Assembly: GCA_937146645.1 (NCBI GenBank)
Contig: CAKZRQ010000049.1
Coordinates: 1 to 40,240 of the forward strand
Length of the DNA stretch: 40,240 nucleotides
Source: an uncultured Cyclobacteriaceae bacterium
GTDB taxonomy: Bacteria > Bacteroidota > Bacteroidia > Cytophagales > Cyclobacteriaceae
Reading direction: 5' to 3'
Within the stretch, counting starts at the first letter, position 1; each line of letters begins with the position of its first letter. Shown in pieces: positions 34,168 to 40,240 of the stretch. A program made the translations under genes and the position numbers. The notes under the pieces are model-generated. The model did no database searches. It was not told the DNA's origin and saw only the letters and a program-made list of their open reading frames with translations.

Positions 34168-36096
34168 ATGGATCAGGTCATCGAGGAATTAAAGTATGGA
34201 TTGAAGCTCCTGAAGAAGGAGTGGCAAGAGGATTTAGCGCAGTACAAAGCTAAGTTCTTGAATACGACCATTGCTGAGAGAAAGAAGCAGGGGATTACCT
34301 GGCATCCTGTGCAGTTAAAGAAGAGCAAGATTGGGATGGGAGAGAGGCTGATTGTTGAAATCGAACGTCTCGATGCGGATCAGGGCTCTGCTTTTGGATC
34401 AGGTAAATCTGTATCTTTTTTCAGCACTCATGACTCATACCAAGGTCAGCAAAACCGGGTCAAGGCGGTTGTAAATCAGTTCAGAAAGAATTCGATGATT
34501 TTGACCCTTCAGACTGATGAATTACCTGAGTGGATGGAGAAAAATAGACTTGGGGTTGATCTTCTTTTTGATGAGGCGAGCTATCGGGAGATGGAAATTG
34601 CCACGAAACAAGTGATTAAGGGAGAAAACAGAAGAGTTGCCGCTTTAAGAGATATCCTTTTAGGAGAGGATAAGGCTAGTTTTTCTAATCAAAGCTTTCA
34701 GAACTCTTCTGAGTTGAACCCTTCTCAAAATGAGGCTTGCGCCTTGATTGCTTCAGCTCAGGATGTGGCTGTAGTGCATGGCCCTCCAGGAACCGGTAAG
34801 ACTACTACTCTGGTACAATCAATTAAGGATTCCGTGAGTAAAGGGGAATCTGTTTTGGTTTGCGCACCAAGTAATGCTGCCGTTGATTTATTGGTGGAGA
34901 AACTGGTGGATCAAGGAATAGAAACTACCCGAATTGGTCATCCGGCTAGAGTTGAAGAGAAAATCTTGAACCAGACTTTGGATGCAAAGGAGGTCTTGCA
35001 TGAAAGCTATCGAGATTTAAAAAAGCTCAGGAAAGAGACCAATCAATACCTATCTCTAGCGAAGCAGTACAAAAGAAATTTTGGTCCCCAGGAACGAGCC
35101 CAAAGGAAACTGATGTATGCTGAAGTATCCAGATGTAGGGAGGCGGCGAAATCTCTGGAGGAGTATATTCAATACGATATTTTTCAAACTACCAAGGTAT
35201 TTGCCAGCACTTTAGTTGGAGCTTCATCCTTCCCATTAAAGGGATTAAGTTTTGATGTGGTTTACATTGACGAAGCGGCCCAAGGACTAGAAGCTGCAGC
35301 CTGGATTCCTATTCTAAAGGCTAAAAAAGTGGTTTTTGCAGGAGATCATTTTCAACTTCCTCCAACCATTAAGTCCTATGAAGCTGCAAAGGAAGGTCTT
35401 GCAGAAACCCTGTTTGAAAAGGCCATCAAGAGGAATCCTAATACCGCAAAAATGCTGGAACTTCAGTATCGGATGCCTGAGGCCATAATGGGTTTTTCTA
35501 ATGAGACATTCTACAATGACAAACTTCAAGCGGCCTCAGTAACTGAAAGCCATGTGATCACAGGTCAATATCCAATTGAATGGATTGATACGGCAGGAGC
35601 ATCATTTTCAGAGCAAAAGGAGGAGGAAAGTCTAAGTACTTTCAATGCAAAGGAAGCACGATTCACTTGTGAGCATTTAAACCGATTGATCCTTGAGATT
35701 GGGGTTGGAGTATTTAAAGAAAATGAATGGACTATCGGGCTAATTGCTCCGTATGGAGCTCAGGTGAGGCTGCTCAAAAGTTTGATTTTTGAGAGCTATG
35801 ATTTTCCTAATCTCAAGGCCTTTTCGGATATGATCACCATTGATACGGTAGATGGCTTTCAGGGCCAGGAAAGAGATTTAATGATGATTTCTCTGACCAG
35901 ATCAAATGACGATGGTGAGATTGGATTTCTGTCTGAAGAGCGTAGAATGAATGTTGCGATTACCCGAGCGAAGAAGAAACTTGTTTTAATTGGAGATTCA
36001 AGCACCCTTGCCTCGAATAAATTTTTCGATCGATTACTGAGTTATGTTGAAAAAGTGGGTGGTTACAAAAGTGTCTGGGAATTTTTTGAGGCTTAA
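34168..36096 (+). CDS. UPF1/IGHMBP2-like superfamily 1B helicase
   Basis: A 642-residue SF1 helicase. An N-terminal beta-barrel-like domain (~1-175) precedes the motor. Walker A HGPPGTGKTTTL is near residue 205, then motif Ia VLVCAPSNAAVDLL. Motif II is VYIDEAAQGLEAA, motif III VVFAGDHFQLPPT, motif IV LQYRMPEAI, motif V TIDTVDGFQGQERD and motif VI RRMNVAITRAKKKLVLIGD. These match the Upf1/Smubp-2 group (5' to 3' RNA or DNA helicases), and Bacteroidota carry such proteins widely with unknown cellular role. The start ATG 34168 is preceded by AAGGATATGAAAAG. The stop codon is directly followed by the convergent DUF4924 stop, with no terminator visible. Confidence 0.92.
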   Translation: MDQVIEELKYGLKLLKKEWQEDLAQYKAKFLNTTIAERKKQGITWHPVQLKKSKIGMGERLIVEIERLDADQGSAFGSGKSVSFFSTHDSYQGQQNRVKAVVNQFRKNSMILTLQTDELPEWMEKNRLGVDLLFDEASYREMEIATKQVIKGENRRVAALRDILLGEDKASFSNQSFQNSSELNPSQNEACALIASAQDVAVVHGPPGTGKTTTLVQSIKDSVSKGESVLVCAPSNAAVDLLVEKLVDQGIETTRIGHPARVEEKILNQTLDAKEVLHESYRDLKKLRKETNQYLSLAKQYKRNFGPQERAQRKLMYAEVSRCREAAKSLEEYIQYDIFQTTKVFASTLVGASSFPLKGLSFDVVYIDEAAQGLEAAAWIPILKAKKVVFAGDHFQLPPTIKSYEAAKEGLAETLFEKAIKRNPNTAKMLELQYRMPEAIMGFSNETFYNDKLQAASVTESHVITGQYPIEWIDTAGASFSEQKEEESLSTFNAKEARFTCEHLNRLILEIGVGVFKENEWTIGLIAPYGAQVRLLKSLIFESYDFPNLKAFSDMITIDTVDGFQGQERDLMMISLTRSNDDGEIGFLSEERRMNVAITRAKKKLVLIGDSSTLASNKFFDRLLSYVEKVGGYKSVWEFFEA

Positions 36097-36636
36097 CTAG
36101 TTCTCAGAGAGGGAATCGCCCACCTTGTAGTAGTAGCTCAACATGCTGAGAACATCACCAAAAGCTTTAGCCGAAGCCAGCTGATCATCCGAAACTTTCT
36201 TTCCCAAAAGTCTGCAAAGGAGAAGACCGTAGACGCCATTGAGGCAGATTTGAATCTCATTCCCAAGATCCTGTCCATCTGCCTCCATCACCGCATTTAT
36301 GATATGAGGCTTGGCAGCATTGTAAGTCTCGAAATACCCCGAATCTTTCTTTAACAAGTCCCAATGAATGGCAGCTAGTTTTTCAACCAATTCATTCAAA
36401 TAATTCAAGTGTCCTTTTTCCAGAATGCCTTGTTTCTTCATTTGATCAGTTAAATCTGAAAACCAGGCTGAAATATCATTTCTTTCTTCTGCCTCAACCG
36501 GATATTTGGTAACCACATATTCATCGATTTCTGCCTTGTTTCCCTGATAAGATCTTATCAAGTCTTCCATTTGATACATGTAAATAATGTACTCTGCGAT
36601 GTTCTCCGATTTTTTGCTTTCAGCTACAGATTTCAT
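36097..36636 (-). CDS. DUF4924 family protein
   Basis: A 179-residue soluble, mostly helical protein beginning MKSVAESKKSENIAEYIIYM and continuing YQMEDLIRSY, the start typical of the Bacteroidota DUF4924 family. No catalytic motif is visible. Its gene is tail to tail with the helicase with no spacer. A one-mismatch -7 box (TACCTTTA) lies just upstream on the minus strand. Function is unknown. Confidence 0.82.
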   Translation of the reverse strand: MKSVAESKKSENIAEYIIYMYQMEDLIRSYQGNKAEIDEYVVTKYPVEAEERNDISAWFSDLTDQMKKQGILEKGHLNYLNELVEKLAAIHWDLLKKDSGYFETYNAAKPHIINAVMEADGQDLGNEIQICLNGVYGLLLCRLLGKKVSDDQLASAKAFGDVLSMLSYYYKVGDSLSEN

Positions 36637-36763
36637 AGGGCAATTTTGAAACCGTAAAGGTAAACAAATGATTAGCTACTTGTGAAGTGGAATAAAATTG
36701 AAATGAGCTCAAATAGAGACTAATCCATGATGGAAATATTCTCATTATCTGGGCTTTATTTAC

Positions 36764-36771
36764 TAGTTTTG
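36764..36771 (+). promoter_or_regulatory. Bacteroidota -7 box for lepA
   Basis: TAGTTTTG is an exact TAnnTTTG match ending 8 bases before the first ATG of lepA. Transcription would start only a few bases before, or at, the start codon. No -33 TTTG at ~20 bases is evident. Confidence 0.42.
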
Positions 36772-36779
36772 CGGCCGAA

Positions 36780-38573
36780 ATGAATATGAAAAATATAAGG
36801 AACTTCTGTATCATCGCCCATATCGATCATGGGAAGAGTACGTTGGCGGATAGGTTGTTGCAGTTTACCAATACGGTATCTGATCGTGAGATGCAGAATC
36901 AGCTGTTGGATGACATGGATTTGGAGCGGGAGCGAGGAATTACCATTAAATCTCACGCCATCCAAATGAAGTATACCCACAAGGGCGAGGAGTACACTTT
37001 GAATCTGATTGATACTCCGGGACACGTGGATTTTTCATATGAGGTTTCCCGATCGATTGCAGCTTGTGAAGGTGCTTTGTTGATAGTAGATGCATCCCAA
37101 GGTGTGGAAGCCCAGACCATTTCAAATTTGTATTTGGCGATGGGGCATGACCTTGAAATCATTCCTGTTCTGAATAAAATAGATCTTCCTGGTGCTGATC
37201 CGGAAGCAGCGGCTGATGAGGTCATTGATTTGATAGGCTGTGATCGAGAGGATATTATTTTGGCCTCCGGCAAAGAAGGCTTAGGAATCGAAGATATCCT
37301 GACTGCGGTGGTGGAGAAAATTCCAGCCCCAAAAGGAAATGCTGATGAGCCACTTCAAGCCATGATATTTGATTCGGTTTATAATTCATTTCGCGGTGTC
37401 GAAGTAATCTTCCGAATCTTTAATGGCTCAATGAGCAAAGGGGACAAGATTAAATTTGTCAACACCGGAAAAGAATACGATGCGGATGAGATAGGCATTC
37501 TCGGAATAAATCAAATTCCCCAAAAGAAAATGTCTGCTGGGGATGTAGGCTATCTAATTTCAGGGGTTAAAGTGGCTAAGGAAGTCAAGGTAGGTGATAC
37601 CATTACCCATATTCAAAGACCCTGCGCAGAAGCTATTCAAGGTTTCGAAAATGTAAAGCCTATGGTATTTGCGGGAATCTATCCGGTGGATACCACTGAT
37701 TATGAAGAGCTGCGGGCTTCAATGGAAAAGCTTCAGCTAAATGATGCTTCGTTGGTTTGGGAGCCAGAGACTTCTGCGGCTCTTGGCTTTGGTTTTAGAT
37801 GTGGTTTCCTTGGAATGCTGCATATGGAAATCGTTCAGGAAAGACTTGAGCGGGAATTTGATATGACGGTGATTACCACCGTTCCTTCTGTTCAGTTCAG
37901 AGCGTTAATGACCGATGATACCTACCAGGAAATTAATGCCCCTTCCGATATGCCTGATCCAAACAAGTTCAAACATATTGAAGAGCCATTTGTGAAGGCT
38001 TCTATTATTACAGCTGCTGATTATGTAGGTCCGGTAATTCAGCTTTGCATGGAAAAAAGAGGGCAAATCAAAAATCAAGTTTACCTCACTGCAGACAGAG
38101 TCGAGCTTACCTTTGATATGCCTCTTGCTGAGATCGTATTTGATTTCTTCGATAAGCTCAAGACAATATCAAGAGGTTATGCTTCCTTAGATTATGAGTT
38201 GAAAGGCTATCAACCATCAAAAATGGTGAGGTTAGACATCATGCTTAATGGTGATCCGGTAGATGCGCTTTCAGCAGTAGTTCACCGGGACAAGGCATAC
38301 GAGTGGGGAAAGAGACTCTGTGAAAAACTCAAAGAATTGGTTCCAAGGCAAATGTTTGAAATTGCAATTCAAGCGGCCATAGGAAATAAAGTCATTGCGA
38401 GAGAAACGGTAAAAGCATTAAGAAAGAATGTGATTGCTAAATGTTATGGTGGTGACATTACTCGGAAGAGAAAACTGCTTGAAAAGCAGAAAAAAGGTAA
38501 GAAACGAATGAGACAAGTTGGAAATGTAGAAGTGCCTCAGGAGGCATTTATGGCTGTGCTTAAGTTAGATTAA
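36780..38573 (+). CDS. lepA: Elongation factor 4 (LepA), ribosome back-translocase GTPase
   Basis: A 597-residue translational GTPase. G1 is [15 protein letters not shown], the switch region [15 protein letters not shown]3 DTPGHVDF, G4 NKIDLP, then domains II, III and V-like, and the LepA-specific C-terminal domain ([35 protein letters not shown]). The length equals E. coli LepA (599). LepA acts on stalled or initiating ribosomes. ATG 36780 (MNMKNIRNF) or ATG 36786 (MKNIRNF) are both possible; the second matches most family members and leaves a short leader after the -7 box. Confidence 0.97.
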   Translation: MNMKNIRNFCIIAHIDHGKSTLADRLLQFTNTVSDREMQNQLLDDMDLERERGITIKSHAIQMKYTHKGEEYTLNLIDTPGHVDFSYEVSRSIAACEGALLIVDASQGVEAQTISNLYLAMGHDLEIIPVLNKIDLPGADPEAAADEVIDLIGCDREDIILASGKEGLGIEDILTAVVEKIPAPKGNADEPLQAMIFDSVYNSFRGVEVIFRIFNGSMSKGDKIKFVNTGKEYDADEIGILGINQIPQKKMSAGDVGYLISGVKVAKEVKVGDTITHIQRPCAEAIQGFENVKPMVFAGIYPVDTTDYEELRASMEKLQLNDASLVWEPETSAALGFGFRCGFLGMLHMEIVQERLEREFDMTVITTVPSVQFRALMTDDTYQEINAPSDMPDPNKFKHIEEPFVKASIITAADYVGPVIQLCMEKRGQIKNQVYLTADRVELTFDMPLAEIVFDFFDKLKTISRGYASLDYELKGYQPSKMVRLDIMLNGDPVDALSAVVHRDKAYEWGKRLCEKLKELVPRQMFEIAIQAAIGNKVIARETVKALRKNVIAKCYGGDITRKRKLLEKQKKGKKRMRQVGNVEVPQEAFMAVLKLD

Positions 38574-38591
38574 TTTAGGAATTCATTTCTT

Positions 38592-38668
38592 CGGCATTTG
38601 AAATTCGGCGTTCTGCATTCATCATTAAACTTCAATTTCGAATTCTGAACGTCGAATTTTGAATAATG
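38592..38668. repeat. Left degenerate heptamer array with imperfect inverted repeat
   Basis: Eleven consecutive 7-base units in phase. Units from 38592 to 38626 read like AATNNNG on the minus strand (e.g. CGGCATT, CGGCGTT, CTGCATT on the plus strand). Units from 38634 to 38668 read AATTNNG on the plus strand (AATTTCG, AATTCTG, AATTTTG). The two halves therefore face each other, and 38603-38620 and 38640-38657 are inverted repeats with 15 of 18 matches, able to form a hairpin with a 19-base loop. There is no coding sense in this block, which lies between lepA and the four-helix-bundle gene. Confidence 0.75.
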
Positions 38669-38670
38669 AA

Positions 38671-38693
38671 GTCAGTAGGTTTAAAACCTGACC
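38671..38693. promoter_or_regulatory. Dyad immediately before the four-helix-bundle gene
   Basis: AGGTTT-A-AAACCT (38677-38689) is a perfect 6-bp dyad with one central base. Outer GTCA (38671-38674) and TGAC (38689-38692) extend it with a small bulge. It ends 5 bases before the ATG and contains TAGGTTTA (38676-38683), one base off the -7 box. It may be an operator or promoter; this is inference. Confidence 0.35.
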
Positions 38694-38697
38694 AATT

Positions 38698-39060
38698 ATG
38701 GAGAGGAAATACGATCTTGAATACAGGTTAATTGATTTTGCCTCCGAAATCATTTCGTTCACAGACTCATTGGTAAGCTCTAAGGCAGCGAGCCATATGG
38801 GTGGACAACTTCTCAGAAGTGGGACTTCACCGGCCTTGAATTACGGTGAAGCTCAATCTGGCGAATCTCGAAAAGACTTTATTCATAAAATGAAGATTGT
38901 TCTCAAAGAACTGAGAGAAAGCAGAGTGGCATTAAAAATCATTGCTAAATCGAAATTGACTGAAGAAAATAATAAGAACGAAGAGCTCCTTGATGAATGT
39001 AATCAGCTAATTTCAATTTTTGTAAAAAGCATTGAGACTGCTCAAAGAAATTATTCATAA
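38698..39060 (+). CDS. Four-helix-bundle protein, S23/23S rRNA intervening-sequence (IVP) type
   Basis: A 120-residue protein predicted to be almost all helix. EYRLIDFASEIISFTDSL, MGGQLLRSGTSPALNYGEAQ, and DFIHKMKIVLKELRESRVAL are the conserved segments of the four-helix-bundle family first named for proteins encoded in 23S rRNA intervening sequences (also related in fold to Avd of diversity-generating retroelements). The central S.G.S...NY.EA pattern is diagnostic. Biochemical function is unknown. Here the gene is a stand-alone insert between lepA and folD, with degenerate heptamer arrays on both sides. The right array begins at its stop codon. No ribosome binding site is visible. Confidence 0.9.
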   Translation: MERKYDLEYRLIDFASEIISFTDSLVSSKAASHMGGQLLRSGTSPALNYGEAQSGESRKDFIHKMKIVLKELRESRVALKIIAKSKLTEENNKNEELLDECNQLISIFVKSIETAQRNYS

Positions 39061-39142
39061 ATCATAAATCGTAAATCGTAAATCCCAAATCAAAATTTCC
39101 AATTCCCACTTCGGAAATCCAAAATCATAATTCGTAAATCAA
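39059..39142. repeat. Right degenerate heptamer array, twelve in-phase units
   Basis: 84 bases divide exactly into twelve 7-mers with consensus AAWTCNN: AAATCAT, AAATCGT twice, AAATCCC, AAATCAA, then AATTTCC, AATTCCC, ACTTCGG, AAATCCA, AAATCAT, AATTCGT, AAATCAA. The array starts on the last two bases of the four-helix-bundle stop codon and ends one base before the folD ATG, so it fills the whole gap. Relative to the plus-strand half of the left array (GAATTNN), the motif is inverted. Confidence 0.85.
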
Positions 39143-39143
39143 C

Positions 39144-40028
39144 ATGGCAACCCTAATAGACGGAAAAAAGACCTCCGCTGAAATCAAGGAGGAAATCAAA
39201 ACAAGAGTTTCTGAAATCAAATCTGAAGGAGGAAAGATTCCTCATTTGGCGGCCATTCTGGTAGGAAATGATGGTGCAAGTCAGACCTATGTAGGGGCCA
39301 AAGTAAAGGCATGTGAGTATGTGGGGTTTGAGTCGACTTTGGTTAGGCTGGAGGATACTGTTTCCGAAGAGGAGCTTCTGAAGACAGTTGAGGATATTAA
39401 TGAAAATCCAGATATCGATGGTCTGATTGTTCAGCTTCCATTGCCTAAGCATATTTCCGTGGAAAAAGTGACTAATAAGATCAAGCCAGAAAAGGATGTG
39501 GATGGATTTACTCCTTCCAACGTAGGTCGAATGGCTTTGAATTGGCCGGCTTACGTGGCCGCGACTCCATACGGAATCGTAGAGCTTTTAAAGCGATACG
39601 AGATTGAGACTTCTGGAAAGCATTGTGTGGTGATTGGGAGAAGTCATATCGTAGGAAGCCCCATGAGTATTTTGATGGCTAGAAATGGTTATCCAGGCAA
39701 CGCAACAGTCACCTTGACACATAGCCGTACTCAAAACCTCCCAGAGATCGCAAAATCAGCCGATATTTTGATTGTTGCCCTTGGCAAAGCAGAATTCGTT
39801 ACAGCCGATATGGTGAAGCCAGGGGCTGTGGTGATAGATGTGGGAATTCATAGAGTTCCTGATGCAAGTAAGAAATCTGGATTTAGGCTATTGGGTGACG
39901 TGAAGTTTGATGAGGTAGAACCAATCGCTTCAGCGATTACCCCTGTTCCAGGAGGAGTAGGGCCTATGACCATCGCATCCTTGTTGTATAATACTTTGCT
40001 CTCAGCCGAGAAAAAGGTATACGGATAA
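39144..40028 (+). CDS. folD: Bifunctional methylenetetrahydrofolate dehydrogenase/cyclohydrolase
   Basis: A 294-residue cytosolic enzyme interconverting 5,10-methylene-THF and 10-formyl-[22 protein letters not shown] holds the catalytic Tyr/Lys, [14 protein letters not shown] and [14 protein letters not shown] are folate-site motifs, [19 protein letters not shown] is the NADP loop, and [20 protein letters not shown] closes the protein. The length is typical (E. coli FolD 288). Its ATG follows the heptamer array by one base, so any upstream regulatory DNA has been replaced by repeats. No promoter or ribosome binding site is recognisable. Confidence 0.97.
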   Translation: MATLIDGKKTSAEIKEEIKTRVSEIKSEGGKIPHLAAILVGNDGASQTYVGAKVKACEYVGFESTLVRLEDTVSEEELLKTVEDINENPDIDGLIVQLPLPKHISVEKVTNKIKPEKDVDGFTPSNVGRMALNWPAYVAATPYGIVELLKRYEIETSGKHCVVIGRSHIVGSPMSILMARNGYPGNATVTLTHSRTQNLPEIAKSADILIVALGKAEFVTADMVKPGAVVIDVGIHRVPDASKKSGFRLLGDVKFDEVEPIASAITPVPGGVGPMTIASLLYNTLLSAEKKVYG

Positions 40029-40054
40029 TATGTGATTTAAAGATTGGCATCTGG

Positions 40055-40085
40055 TTGCAGAAATTAAGCTGATCTTCTACTTTTG
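40055..40085 (+). promoter_or_regulatory. Promoter of the tRNA-Leu gene
   Basis: TACTTTTG (40078-40085) is an exact Bacteroidota -7 box. TTG (40055-40057, in GGTTGC) lies 20 bases upstream, fitting the -33 TTTG element. Transcription would start a few bases before the tRNA at 40098. This is the best promoter in the window. Confidence 0.65.
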
Positions 40086-40097
40086 CTGTCCTTAACT

Positions 40098-40180
40098 GCG
40101 CACGTGGTGAAACTGGTAGACACGCCATCTTGAGGGGGTGGTGCTCTATGGGCGTGGAGGTTCGAATCCTCTCGTGCGCA
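40098..40180 (+). tRNA. tRNA-Leu, anticodon GAG
   Basis: Acceptor GCGCACG (40098-40104) pairs with CGTGCGC (40173-40179), discriminator A at 40180. The D-arm GTGAAACTGGTAGACAC is class II. The anticodon stem CCATC/GGTGG encloses TTGAGGG, anticodon GAG at 40132-40134. A long variable arm and the T-loop TTCGAAT complete the leucine tRNA. The 3' CCA is not encoded. Confidence 0.96.
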
Positions 40181-40184
40181 CTAA

Positions 40185-40217
40185 TCCCCCTTCTAGCTAT
40201 CTAGAAGGGGATATTTT
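40185..40217 (+). terminator. Terminator after tRNA-Leu
   Basis: CCCCTTCTAG (40187-40196) pairs with CTAGAAGGGG (40201-40210) around CTAT, followed by ATATTTTT. It starts within 7 bases of the tRNA end. Confidence 0.9.
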
Positions 40218-40240
40218 TCAAACTGATACAGAATCTGATA

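Noticed and set aside
39059..39142. CRISPR-like array
   Set aside because: Units are 7 bases without spacers, and no cas genes are near.

Overview
The window looks like chromosomal DNA of a Bacteroidota bacterium, most likely an aerobic member of the Cytophagales (Cyclobacteriaceae/Algoriphagus-like). I infer this from several lineage markers: a fused CcoN-CcoO cbb3 oxidase subunit, a fused LpxC-FabZ, the type IX secretion regulator PorX, DUF4296 and DUF4924 family proteins, Bat-type aerotolerance genes, and several exact matches to the Bacteroidota -7 promoter box TAnnTTTG. No database search was run; family names rest on motifs read from the translations.

Layout. 1-113: 3' end of a 5S rRNA gene (end of an rRNA operon) and its terminator. 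114-959: a gene-poor stretch, then a poorly recognised 208-residue protein. 1029-9522: a compact cbb3-type cytochrome oxidase cluster, ccoI-ccoS-ccoNO-ccoQ-ccoP-(hairpin)-ccoG-ccoH-TauE/SafE-like gene. It meets a convergent oxygen-independent coproporphyrinogen oxidase gene (hemN), so micro-oxic respiration and heme supply sit together. 10987-13778 (minus): a short Bat-type set (DUF58, a single-pass membrane protein, BatA-like VWA protein) lacking the usual MoxR ATPase. 13886-16623: DUF4296 lipoprotein and mutS2. 16668-17159: a small lipoprotein. 17216-22337 (minus): HD phosphohydrolase - lpxD - lpxC/fabZ - lpxA - orphan ABC ATPase, i.e. the early lipid A pathway. 22398-25595: porX - tsaE - alanine dehydrogenase.

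25592-32447 is the most unusual region. It holds an orphan response regulator and, divergently, a tightly packed four-gene unit: a ThiF/nitroreductase fusion (Rv1355c family), a GNAT-like acyltransferase-type protein, a 7TM-DISM sensor histidine kinase and a receiver-histidine kinase hybrid. The layout suggests a modification or synthesis enzyme pair wired to its own phosphorelay. I do not know of a described function for this combination.

32497-40240: inorganic pyrophosphatase, an ACP phosphodiesterase-like pair, a UPF1-like helicase, a DUF4924 protein, lepA, folD and tRNA-Leu(GAG). Between lepA and folD sits a small cassette: a four-helix-bundle (S23/IVP-type) protein gene bracketed by degenerate arrays of 7-bp units, with a long imperfect inverted repeat on one side and twelve in-phase heptamers on the other. 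This looks like a repeat-associated, possibly mobile, insertion between two housekeeping genes.
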